In this document: piece after piece, positions 11,639 to 22,222 of the stretch | How the letters are laid out: each line of letters begins with the position of its first letter | How positions within the stretch are numbered: position 1 is the first letter of the stretch | NCBI RefSeq assembly: GCF_000485595.1 | Contig: NW_014577135.1 | Location: 378,249-407,670 of the forward strand | Source of the DNA: Priapulus caudatus | Lineage: Eukaryota; Priapulida; Priapulimorpha; Priapulimorphida; Priapulidae | Direction of reading: 5' to 3' | Length of the DNA stretch: 29,422 bases | The notes under the pieces: generated by a model | What the model was told of the DNA's origin: nothing | The model's database searches: none | Seen by the model: only the letters and a program-made list of their open reading frames with translations | Translations under genes and position numbers: made by a program

Positions 11639-11765
11639 GATTTGTGAGTTTCGACAACCCCACCAGTGCCCAGGCCGCCATTCAGGCGATGAATGGATTC
11701 CAGATCGGAATGAAACGACTTAAGGTACAACTGAAGCGTCCAAAGATGCAAACAGGCCTTATTAA
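11639..11765 (+). CDS. CELF/Bruno-like gene, terminal coding exon (RRM3 end, stop)
   Basis: The acceptor is GCGTTCCAG (ending 11638). The exon completes RNP1: the previous exon ends KCFG and this one begins FVSF, so the intron splits the KCFGFVSF motif. It continues [16 protein letters not shown] and [15 protein letters not shown], the invariant C-terminal end of CELF RRM3. Canonical members finish KDANRPY or similar and a stop. Here one A is missing in CCAAAGATGCA (11740-11750); in the shifted frame DANRPY and TAA (11763-11765) follow exactly. As read, the frame runs on falsely through a CT microsatellite to 12339. I therefore place the true stop at 11763-11765, with high confidence. Confidence 0.93.
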
Positions 11766-11959
11766 ACACTGCACTGATAAAGGATCTATAAGGCGAAATG
11801 GTAGGTATGTACATAAAACTTGTGGTATTTTTCTTATATTCCACCCCTTCATTACCACAACTCACCAACCTCTATATGATCCATTCTTTCCATTCTCCCC
11901 CCCCGACTTCTTTCTCATTCCCGTCGTCTATTTTTTCTACTTGGTTTGTGCTTCGTCGC
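11766..11959 (+). other. Probable start of the CELF 3' untranslated region
   Basis: Non-coding sequence between the inferred stop codon and the CT tract that opens the right repeat arm. No canonical AATAAA signal was seen here; an ATTAAA overlaps the stop codon and is too early to be useful. The transcript end is unknown and may lie inside the right arm. Confidence 0.5.
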
Positions 11960-12021
11960 TTTCTCTCTCTCTCTCTCTCTTTCCCTCTCCCCCTCGCTCT
12001 CTCTCTCTCTCTTTCACTCTT

Positions 12022-12053
<32 letters not shown>

Positions 12054-12209
12054 TCTCCTCTCTCTCTCTCTCTCTCTCCTCTCTTCTCTCTCCTCTCTCT
12101 GCTCTGTGTCTCTCTCTCTCCTCTTCCCCCTCGCTCTCTCTCTCTCTCTCTCTTTCTCTCTCTTTCACTCTTTCTCTCTCTCCTCTCTCGTCTCTCTCTC
12201 TCTTTCTCG

Positions 12210-12263
<54 letters not shown>

Positions 12264-12311
12264 CTCTCTCTCCCTCTCCCCCTCGCGCTCTCTCTCTGTC
12301 TCTCTCTCCAC
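11960..12311. repeat. Long interrupted (CT)n microsatellite, inner end of the right arm
   Basis: About 350 bp of CTCT units with repeated CCCCTCGCTCTC-type interruptions. It is the complement of the 168-bp GA tract at 8092-8259 but roughly twice as long, with the interruption block repeated. Long Ser/Leu frames on + and Arg/Glu frames on - here are low-complexity artefacts. Confidence 0.9.
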
Positions 12312-15300
12312 ATCTTGCCAAGTCATCCCGTCCACATAATCAGAAATCATGTTATGTCGTTTATCACTCTGACATTTTTCTTCTCTCTCTCTATATATAT
12401 ATATATATCTGTCTATCTACATCTTCCTCCCCATCTTCATCTCCATCTCTAGCTCTATATCTATCTCTTTTTCCTATCGTCAATATGACGCATGTTATCT
12501 CCGAATGATATCTTCTTAAATTTGTAATATTATTATTATTTGTTTGTATTGTGAATATATAGCACTCTTGATATAACTGTTTTAGAAACGCGTTATGGAC
12601 GGACCAGCACAGCGGGCTGCCTGTGGACAGCAGCTGCTGGATTAGTGATCATCGATATTGAGAGGGAGAGAGAGAGTGTGTGTATACAACGAGGCCGCCC
12701 TCGCCTTATATTGGGGATGTTGCAGTTATTTTTGTCGTGCAGAAAACGTCGTCACGAAAAGAGGAGGCGCAAATTGGAAGCAGATATCTCACAGTTGCGT
12801 TGACGGGAATACTTTATGATAAAGAATGTTACTTGGTTTATCCTTATGCGTGCGTTTTCGCCGCTTCGCGCAATCTGAACCAAGTACCACGTGTATTCAC
12901 TGGTTTTCACTTGTATATAAAGTATGTTTTATACAGGGAACACCGTTAATTCTACTCACGTCAGTGGTGACTGTCTGAGACTAGCGTCGGACTATTTACA
13001 CGAAAGATGTTTGAAATTTTTTCGTCTGCTCATTCTTCCCCCAAACAAAACTCTAGCTTGTCAGCCGTTACGATGCCGTGCCCCTTCATTTCATTGCTGC
13101 TAACATTTCCCAAAATAGAGTCTCTATAACCGATTTATATACAAATGAGACCCAACTTCATTGCTAAACTCTCCAAATATTCCTATAAGCTTTCGCGGAA
13201 GATGAAGCACATTTACACACGTAACAGCTATAGAACGCATAACGAGATGAGGCGTATTCTTATTTAAACGCCCCTTTATAGAATGTATATTATATTCTAT
13301 ATGTACACATAGAATAAAGTATACTTTTAGCGTGACAAATGATCGTCTGTATATAACACTCGAAAGGCCAATATTTTACTTAAAACGTAAGTATTTCTAC
13401 TTAATATATTCTGTATAAGTACGATACTTAAAACAATCTGATGACTAAAGAGGCCCTCATAATTTTGACTAAAGAGTCTCTAGTCCTATTTTGGAAGAAA
13501 TATATTTTTCTTTTCCTGTGTGAGTTCGTCCGTGGTGGGTTGGAAGGAGTATTCACAGTTCAGTGCAGAGTGTGATTGGGAGAAATGGCCGAGAAGCCAA
13601 ACAGCCAGGCGAATAAGCGTATCACACCTGCATCGTTGTTTGTCATCGTCCAGTTCAATGTACGGTTTGGTGGGTTTCAGTTCCCAAGCGTTTTGGTGTA
13701 ATGAGTTCATTTCACGTTCGTCATCGGTGTTGTTCGTGCAGCGTGCCGTCCTTTTTGATGACGTCGCTAGTACATGTGCTGTCATAGGTGACTGTTGTGC
13801 ACGGATACTGTGGATAGTATACTTGACCGTGAATGAACTATGAATAGTCTTGCCAATCGCTACGTGTTTGTTAAAGATTCTGTCAGTTTTCAGCGAAACC
13901 CGTGAAGTCCAAAGTTTGTAGTAGTGTACGACGTCGCTTCGAGCGCGCGGCTCAACTCACATGATAGGTCCATGACGCTTATTATTAGGTTGTTTAAACC
14001 AAATGATATAATCGAAATAGTTGACCTGTAAATTTTTCCCGTGTATATCTAAAATAGTTGTTGAAGAATCCCACCTCGATGAAGTTACCTTTCCGTAAAG
14101 GGCAGCTACACATGTTTTGACGCCATTCGTTATAGGGCTAGTAAATCAGTACCGTCAACGAAGAGGTGTTATTGCGATTTTCGATTTCTATGTAGAGAAG
14201 TCAAGTCGGTCGCGTCGACATGGCAGCTGGTTAGATTGTAATACCGTAGATTCGCTTATAGGTGATTTAACCGAGTAATTGCAAACGCTACGCGACATTT
14301 GCTTGCGTGCTTGTCTCTGGATCAGCCAGCACAATGGCCTCCTGATATGAACGCATTACGTTACGGCCGTTCCTGCGTCCCCCGTGCTCTTGGTGTTCCA
14401 TTAAAATGTTAAATTATTGCATAGTTTAACCGAGGGCATTCTCTGCTGGATCTCAAAACGTCGATTTTGAGATCTGTCGTGACCACAATTTGCGGGACGA
14501 CGGTTGTGAGACGTCACAGTCACGTGGTTCGGACGCGATCACGTGTCATGCTGACATTGTATCTTGGCTAATTTGGCGGCGTGATCCGCGGTATGTATGG
14601 GAGGAAACGTGTTGTTTATTAGTTTCCAGCTATAACTCTAGTTAAGTTTTCGAAGTAGTTTGTAGACACTTAGGTAGCGTTAGGCCTACATCGCGTATAA
14701 TTAATACAAGATTCACTTTAGAATTTGTAATGTCGTTTTAATATGCCGATTTCCACCGTATATATTGCGTTGTAAGTGACGAAATAGTCTAAGTGCCATA
14801 CTCGTGGCGATTGTTATGCTTATACAGACTTTTCCAAGCGTGTTATCGCGTGGCGTGCGTGGTAGCGTGACAACGCCTGACGCTGTGAGATGACAAACCA
14901 ATCATATGACGCGTGCGTCGTTGCTGCATGTGTGCAGACGACAGCGTGGTGGAGCTACACGCTCGCAACAAGGGGGTTGAACAATCGTTAAAACTACATT
15001 GTGGCATGATCGTAAGCTTAGGAGATATATGATTATTGATTAACAGGATTTTTTTCGTTTATTTATTATCGACTTATATTTATTGGACTTTTGCAAGTCA
15101 AATATTTATTGGTCAGCAATTTTAGGTTAGCATACATAGAGTAGTTGTAGGTGCGTTAAGATGGTAACCATCACATAAATCAACCGGGTGAAGTGGAAGT
15201 TTCGGATCTAGTCACAAGCTATGAGTTATGACATTAATTTTAATTTCTGTATCGTTGAGTTACTGTACGTCGTTTTACAGTCTTGGTGTTCAGTTGTTAT

Positions 15301-17141
15301 CTAAAGACTTGTCTTGGTGTAATTTGTTGGCATGTGGTACACTACGCGTGTTCGCAAACAATTTGTATCCAGAAATGCCAAAGATGAAATGAGTATGTGA
15401 CAAAGATTGAGGACACCTCTATTTTCATATATTTATTTATTATTAATAATATTGAAACCTACGGATATTAATTTCTTATCAGTATTTTATTCGAATATTA
15501 TTTGTCATGCGCATGACTGCAGGGAACCATGTAACCCATTTCGCGTTTCTCTGCAGTTGGGAAGCTAGCAAAATTACGTAATATAGCGAGTAGTGTAAGG
15601 CACATTATATTATCTCATATTAAACAAAGTATATAACTTATATAGCTCAATGCCAACTTGATAACAATTATAATTCGTTAATACGAAGCAGTATTTCTAG
15701 GCAGAACATGCGTGAGTAGCGAACGTGATTGCTTACAAATGTGCTGCTGCGTTTTACTTTCATATTTCGTTGGTCACGGTTCGTTGCCTTGGAATGTGCT
15801 TTGTACAAAAAAATAGCAAAAAAATACGAAAAAGTATATCATTTATTCTTGCCAAATATACTATTAGATAGGGTGACATTATAGTTTTTTAGGAGATGCT
15901 TCGTGATTTATTGTGTACCTGAGCTCTAGGCCGACGTTGATGAGCTGTTTATCAATATTTATCATTGTTTTGTTTGTTCGACCTCATGAATTTGTTCGGA
16001 TCGACGTTGATTTGATGCTGAAATCGATAACGAATCTACATTCCGCATAAATTTTATTGTTGAAGAAAATCATTTCGTAACTAAATCATTCCTTGTAAAG
16101 GTGACTGTACTTTTTTGTTTTTAAAAATCAGTGTTATCCATGTCGCACGAGCGAGCATGCGCATGCGCGGGTTTCGCTATATGGCGCGGGTTGTGCGCAT
16201 TGGTTCATATCATAAGTACGAGGCGTCTTTTACCTGTGGCGGCATTCGTCTCGGGTTTTTACTAAACCGTATGTACAAAGTTACTATTTTAGAGCTTAGA
16301 GATGCATTTATGGGACACGATGCCGTTAGGAGAACTGCTTGGTTTTTTGCCTAGAGCCGGAGTCTGCACTGCGCCACTGCCACCTATCGGTCAAATGAGT
16401 ATATAGCAGCGGGCGCTGCTACACTACATATCAGAATATCAGGGCTTTCAAATTTCAATTTTATTTTACTTACCTGTACAAAATACTTGGACTCAATGTT
16501 CTTTGTATATTTGGTGGCTCTGAATGTCGTGGCATGATAGATCAGGTTGTTTTAACGTGTCTATAAGCCCGTGTGCCCGCTTGCGCTGGACATCCCACAG
16601 TTCATAATATAGTTTGATCAACACGTCACACTGAGGGGACGGCGTTAAGCCATCTAAACACGAGTATGAATTTTTCTGAGTGACGTCATTAGTGTAGTCG
16701 ATGGTGGTTGTGGTTTGTGGCTGTGGCTGTTGGCTTGCCCGTCTTGAACAACTTTTGAGGCCAAATCGGTGTTAAGATTGTAAATATTGGTGTATACAGA
16801 TTATTGGAAGTCTTTATTATTACTGTTCGTGCTTTATCATTCCCTAGAGCTTAATATTGAGTTTTCGATGTCACTTATATGATGCTATCGTGGCAATGTT
16901 TTTGGTTGTTGTGCAATACGATGCGATGAACGTTCCACGTGTGGGTGACCCAGAGGAAACCCGTTTCTGCTGACGGTGACACATTCCGCGCATTACCTTC
17001 TCCTCCTCCCACCCACCCATCAGCCGTATGTCAGCAATTCGTGCTGGAGTTTTAATGGAGGAGGAGCTCTGCGGTTCCGTGTTTCCCTATTTTCGAATTC
17101 ATTTTATTTCATTGTCAAAAATGCAAATTGTTTTCCGTGAC

Positions 17142-17143
<2 letters not shown>

Positions 17144-17188
<45 letters not shown>

Positions 17189-17253
17189 CCTTCTTTCCTC
17201 TCGTTCTTCTCCACATCTTCGAGCTCTCCCCTTCTCTCTTTCTTCATTCCCCT

Positions 17254-17303
<50 letters not shown>
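17144..17303. repeat. (CT)n microsatellites in the right arm
   Basis: Two CT tracts separated by a non-repetitive CCCTTCTTTCCTCTCG... spacer, the counterpart of the GA tract at 2931-3119. In this arm the tracts are purer and the spacer is a single block. Confidence 0.88.
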
Positions 17304-18005
17304 GCTCCCATTCCTCTCTCATCGTTTTTCTTCTCCGCCGCTCCTCTGATTACTAGCATAATCTCTGGTCGTTCCATGATGTTTCGTCCATTGCCGTTGT
17401 TCTTGCACTGTTTAACAGTTTGTTCCGGTATAAAGGTATTTTTAGTTTAGTGGCGGTGGCGACTGTGCAGACTCCTACTGGTATTTCGCTGTTCATCTAT
17501 TCCTGTTATAGTTTTATGCCATGTATAAATCATGGATATTTATATAGTAGAAATCTTTCATAGAACATATATTATCTTTCATATAACATGACATAGTTGC
17601 TTATATATTTAAAACAGATTTATAAGCTAACTACTTAAGATACAGACCAACTGCAAGTTGAAAATAAAATAAAGTTCGAAAAGCACTCGTGTCTTGCGGA
17701 TTTTTCTGTTGTTCCGTTTATTTCCTTTATAATTAAGTAATTTGCGATTTTATGATACTTGTGAGTTCGCGTCTCTGGTTCTGTAATAATATATAGGTGT
17801 GTTGTCGTAACTGTTCGCGTGGATCCGACATGCGTTTCCTGACATTTCTGTAAATATGCACACATGATTATTACGATACCTTTTATTGATGGACGTAACT
17901 TACCCTGTGTATTCTCAGCGCGTCTTCCGCTCCATTAAAGATGATTCAATCCCCGTCATATAGTTTTTGGCGATACGGCATAAAGAATTCCTGTACATAT
18001 AATAT

Positions 18006-18080
18006 CAGGAGTAAGATAATATAGGATTATCTTATCTTATCTTATCTTATCTTATCTTATCCTATATTATCTTACTCCTG
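18006..18080. mobile_element. Fold-back mini-element, 75 bp, CAGGAGTA termini
   Basis: A perfect 21-bp terminal inverted repeat (CAGGAGTAAGATAATAT... at 18006-18026, complement at 18060-18080) encloses a loop of about six TTATC units. The 7-mer ATAATAT lies directly on both sides (17999-18005 and 18081-18087), and the left arm holds the uninterrupted site at 2193-2199. These traits indicate insertion by a cut-and-paste transposase acting in trans; the element is far too small to code. The ends match those at 22177-22222. The transposon superfamily is uncertain: a 7-8-bp target duplication and CAG start recall hAT or P-like elements, but the fifth base A departs from the usual hAT end. Confidence 0.75.
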
Positions 18081-19175
18081 ATAATATGCTGTCAAGTGAA
18101 ATGACAGTATTTATACACGAATTCCTTTTTCTGGTGAGCTTTTACACCGTAGGGACCAGCAATGGATAGCGCTCGTGAACGAGAGGCTTGTGTGCGTGCG
18201 TGTATAGAGAGAACCGCGCGTAAAAGCACCAACCGTTTACATTACGACTGCGAAAACAAATAGGAAATTAGAGTGAGCGTATACTAGCGACTAATTGCGA
18301 GGGGCAGGAGTTTAAAGTATCTTCGAAAAAAAACTTGTTCTAGTCGACGAAGTAACGCGCCGTGTGAGACCTGCATTATCGACATCTTAATTGACCGGCT
18401 CCCCTGAGGAAGTACCCGCCACTTTCTATTTCCACCGCAACCGATATCGTTCGAAACTATTGCCATCGCGTGGAATGCGTCAGTAGGAAGATTGAAGAAA
18501 CGAGGTGAACTTTAATGTATACCATGCAGTGAACGTTGTGTCTATGAATCGTACGGTTGTTTTCCCGCTAGTATACCCTATACGTGATGAACGTTAGTGC
18601 TCTATATATGGATTATTTTATTGCTTGACGTATTTGACAAATAGGTGGAACTGCCAAGTGATAGATCGTACCAGTGGAATGAGCTTGAGACAGTGGGCTT
18701 GTTTTATTCATAGCAACAGCGAATCACGCTTAATAAAGATACACTCGAGCTTTTATGCGAAATTGTATTGATTTATTTTATTTTTATTCTTAATCGATGG
18801 CTAACACTAGGTGCCACCTCTGTCGTGACTATTTCTCCATATAACGATGCATGTGACCTTCCAGGGCGTTTGGATTGCCCGCGTACGTGTAGTGAGCCGT
18901 GGCCCTTTAAACACTCATGACGTCAGAGACACGATAGAACAAACCTTTTCACGGTATTCATTATGTCGGAATTGTTGCCAATGTGGTCCATCCTGCACAA
19001 CACACTGGTTGCATGCGAATATTGACGCGCGCAGAATGTTGTGTTGCATAAAGTAAAGCGCAATTATGTTAGCCTACTGTCTGTTGCTTTTTTCTTTACA
19101 AATATTTTTGCTTGCGCAAGTAATAGTTCACAACAAATGCGCGTACGGTGGGCTTTAGAAGCTGGTGACGCAGGT

Positions 19176-19194
19176 GCACACACACACACACACA
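19176..19194. repeat. (CA)n tract at the outer end of the main right arm
   Basis: A short CA repeat that is the complement of the 958-1062 GT tract. After it, homology with the left side stops until 25023. Confidence 0.85.
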
Positions 19195-21690
19195 CAATAA
19201 ATAAAATATAATGCAAACAAATAAAGAATGACGTCAAAAACGAATAGGCTAGTAACGTTAATTTCTGGCTGTAAACTCTTATGTTCCTCTGAATGCAGTT
19301 CAGCATGGCTCTAAATTGTGATACTCTAGGGGCTCGTTGTCTTAACATCAGCTTTTTCTCGTAGATCGGACCCTTATAAACTGCGTACGAAAAACTCGTA
19401 ACTTTACCATGTTTCTGTCAACGGTCTACGAAAAGATTTAATGTTAATAATAATGTTAAGACTCTAATTTTGTTTCTCACACGGACCCTTGTTTCTCTGC
19501 GACCGTGCTTAAATACATGCATGTATTCGTAAATAAATATGAGAGTCTCGGTCAGTTTTAAACAGAGGGTGAGCTTCGTAGAGATCGAGCGGGTTGGAGT
19601 GAATGAGCTGTCGTTTGTAAGTTTGCGTCCTAGCCAAGAAAGCATACATCCGATCCACTTGGGATTCTGGCCATTACGGGTGATTCACTAGCTATTCAAG
19701 TTGACTGCCTTCATATTAGTTCCTCTCATGTTTGGTATATTCTGACAATAGAATACTATACTACACTCCGCGCCTTCCACTCATCGATATGCAGTCCCAC
19801 TGCCCAATGTCAGTCTTCATGTCTTTCAGATCATGATCCTTTTGATCGCCTGATCATGATGTGGTAAAGCGATTTCACGCTATTATTACGTATCCTGTTA
19901 CTGCGCTGGATCTTAATCTGTGCTATTATGCTGGTGAATGCCTCTCCGAGGTCACGTATATTGACAAAGCAGCGACCTCCATCAAGTCATTCTTAATAGG
20001 CAAGAGCCCTAATCAGATCGTGCATCGAACATGAGCATGGTGCAGCGGAGCGTGGTCATCATCACCATCGTCTAGTGCTGATCGATGCCTATGGCGGCGA
20101 GTATTTCTCAGCAAGTGCCTATATGTGTCTCGGGGAAAATACTTCGACCTTTCCACCTATGGTCTCGTTTTCTACTGTCAGCGTCTGCTTACTACAGATG
20201 GGCCATCGTGCTAAGTGGTTAGCTGTGTGCGTTTATTCAGCTTTTATTTCAGGCTTTTCTATCTATCCCGTAAGAGATTCCTTCAGATTCCCCTCGAAAG
20301 ATCGGGGCTTAGAATTGCTAGAAGGCGATCGTAGTGACAGTTACTCAATCGGCGTTGCGCTCCGATCGTCTTCGCATATCATATTCATTAGCTGCTGCGC
20401 CGGCTAAGTAAACATACATCACCAAACCACGCGAAACAGACGAGTGCGGTGAAATCCCGCCAGTCGATGCAGCGTCAGCTCCGGCTTCGTTTTTCCTCGC
20501 TCCTACATTATGCTGCCGCTCTACCGTCTTCACCGGATAGCGCCCGACGACGGTGAAAACACTTCATGAGTAGCGTTTGTGTTCGCTGTTTTCCAACCGA
20601 CCAACAAACTGCGGTGTCGTTCGCGCTTCGGTTGACGTCGACTTTAGGCTTTATTCAGGCGCGCGCGGTGGTTAGAAGCTTCTGGTAGCTGGTTTGCGTG
20701 GAGCGCACATCTGCTGCACCCAAACAACGCTCCCGAGTGAACCACGCCGGCTGTACCGCAGCATGCGTCTCGGCAGACACGCACTTCTGCACGAGACGCA
20801 GAGGCTTCACGAGCATAATGTGAATTAGCGAGAGACGAAGCCCAATGACGAGAGCCTTCGGACTCGCGGCCCCCCACTTACTGCCGCCCGCCGCCACGTT
20901 TTACGATGTTATATATGTGAATCACTATGTGTACGCGTGCGTGCTTGTGTGTGGGTGGTGTGGTGGTGGCGTGGGGGGAGGGGTATGTGTATGTGCGTGC
21001 ATGTGTATGTGCGTATGTGTGTGTCTGTGTGTGCGCGCGTGTTTGTGTGTGTGCGTGCGTGCATGTGTATGTGTGTGTGTCTGTGTGTGCACGCGTGTTT
21101 GTGTGTGTGCGTGCATGCTTGTGTGTGTGTGTGTGTGTGTGTGCGTGTGTGTGTGAACTGTTCAATTGAACAATCAATCGATCAATTGAACGTTTGAATT
21201 TTGACACATCCCCTCCCATAAGACACCTCCTTTGCGCGAAAATTATCTATTTATTTATGTACTAATGCATTTCGAGTTTTTCTGCGATGCTACGCTGCTT
21301 TTTATCGGTTCTACAACATTGTTCTAATCCGCGCAAAATGCAAAACTGACGATGTACACTTTATAATTTACTATTTATCCGTCACGATATTCCTACACAT
21401 GAAGTACAGCGGTGTTGTGTCTAGTTTGATAAGCTTCGCCACATATCTACTTTTAATAAACGTAGTCAGACGAGGTTTTAGACAATTAGATGAGCCACGT
21501 CGCTCTCTTGTGGATTAGATGAGGCAGATGTCTCAATGAATAAATCTATCGGTAAGCGCTTGCTGTTGCTGTTATTCATGCCAGTTTTCCTACTTAATGT
21601 ACTCGAACCTCGAGTAGATAGATGACAAATTATACGCGAATTCATAGCGAAACATCGCGGCTAAACAATGCCCTCATATTGCTAGACTAG
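19195..21690. other. Unique segment between the repeat arm and the direct repeat
   Basis: No gene could be supported. A 110-codon frame at 20075-20407 and a 52-codon minus frame at 19831-19986 have no motif I recognise. The part 20400-20900 is noticeably richer in G, C and CpG than its surroundings and could be a promoter or CpG-rich island, but no TATA box, start codon with splice donor or other support was found. The GT-rich minisatellite at 20927-21156 lies within it. Confidence 0.5.
20927..21156. repeat. GT-rich minisatellite (GTGTGC-type)
   Basis: About 230 bp of GTGTGC, GTGCGT and GTATGT units with G-rich interruptions. A higher-order repeat of roughly 65 bp is visible: TGTGTCTGTGTGTGCGCGCG near 21020 recurs as TGTGTCTGTGTGTGCACGCG near 21078. 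Cys/Val frames on + and His/Thr frames on - are low-complexity artefacts. Confidence 0.88.
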
Positions 21691-21984
21691 GGCTATAATG
21701 TATAGTATTGTGCTCGAACGAGTTGGTTTATATTTTTCTTCGGCCTCGCATGGAATGAATCGCTGCGCCTCGTATGGTTGTATAGCCGCTAGCTTTTAAT
21801 ACAAGGCTCGATCCAACACGGCTGTAATTTCTCAAAGCTGAAGTCTTCATTCGGTCTAAATATAAGGACAGCGAAAGCAAAGCCAGCCATCGTTAAAGCG
21901 CCACTGTCTATTTCATGCACAGGAGTGAGCGCAATCAAATCTCAAAAATAAATTCGAAAGGAACTAAGCGCCATTCGCATGTAC

Positions 21985-22030
21985 GTGCGTGCGTGCGTGC
22001 GTGCGTCGGCATGCGCGCGGCGTGCGTGTA

Positions 22031-22069
<39 letters not shown>

Positions 22070-22070
22070 A
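21985..22070. repeat. (GTGC)n array in direct-repeat copy 1
   Basis: GTGC/GCGT units with one CGGCATGCGCGCGG interruption. The copy-2 counterpart at 26294-26371 carries the same interruption in altered form, so it predates the duplication. Confidence 0.9.
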
Positions 22071-22176
22071 TGAGAACGAGTTTGCGAGCGTAAGGGCATG
22101 CTACGTGTCTGTGTGCCTGCGCGCGTAGGCGCGTGCTGGTGACTATGGTACTGTATGTGCGGGTATGTGTAAGTAT

Positions 22177-22222
22177 CAGGAGTAGATAATAGGGATTATC
22201 TACTCCCTATTATCTACTCCTG
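22177..22222. mobile_element. Fold-back mini-element, 46 bp, with 8-bp target duplication
   Basis: A perfect 19-bp inverted repeat, CAGGAGTAGATAATAGGGA and its complement, surrounds an 8-nt loop TTATCTAC. GTAAGTAT lies immediately on both sides (22169-22176 and 22223-22230), a perfect 8-bp target-site duplication. Ends and inner sequence match the 75-bp element at 18006-18080 (CAGGAGTA-[A]GATAATA). It is a non-autonomous insertion; no transposase is seen in the window. Confidence 0.8.

Larger units (their letters stand above)
11960..19177. repeat. Main right arm of the ~7.2-kb inverted repeat
   Basis: Reverse complement of 1065-8259. For example, 12867-12945 (CGCAATCTGAACCAAGTACC and onward) mirrors 7455-7535. 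The block around 16140-16320, which contains GAGCATGCGCATGCGCGGGT, mirrors 3960-4140. No intact gene was recognised. A short frame beginning at 13585 (AAATGGCCGAGAAGCC, giving MAEKPNSQANKRIT) has a good start context, but the frame changes within a few codons between the two arms. The one clear structural difference from the left arm is the fold-back insertion at 18006-18080. Confidence 0.93.

Noticed and set aside
11623-12339. 238-codon open frame continuing from RRM3 into a Ser/Leu run
   Set aside because: Its first part is the real terminal CELF exon, but the extension results from one missing A before DANRPY-stop and then reads a CT microsatellite.
13585-13710. Possible small protein start MAEKPNSQANKRIT with a good start context
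   Set aside because: The frame diverges after about 14 codons between the two arms, with no supported splice donor or domain.
18027-18059. Short regular TTATC repeats considered as a CRISPR-like array
   Set aside because: Units are 5 bp without spacers and form the loop of a fold-back element in a eukaryotic context.
19831-19986. 52-codon minus-strand open stretch containing GRCFVNIRDLGEAFTS
   Set aside because: It looks protein-like, but it is short, has no start codon or convincing splice sites, and no family was recognised.
20927-21156. Cys/Val-rich (+) and His/Thr-rich (-) open frames
   Set aside because: They are translations of a GT/GTGC minisatellite in several frames at once.
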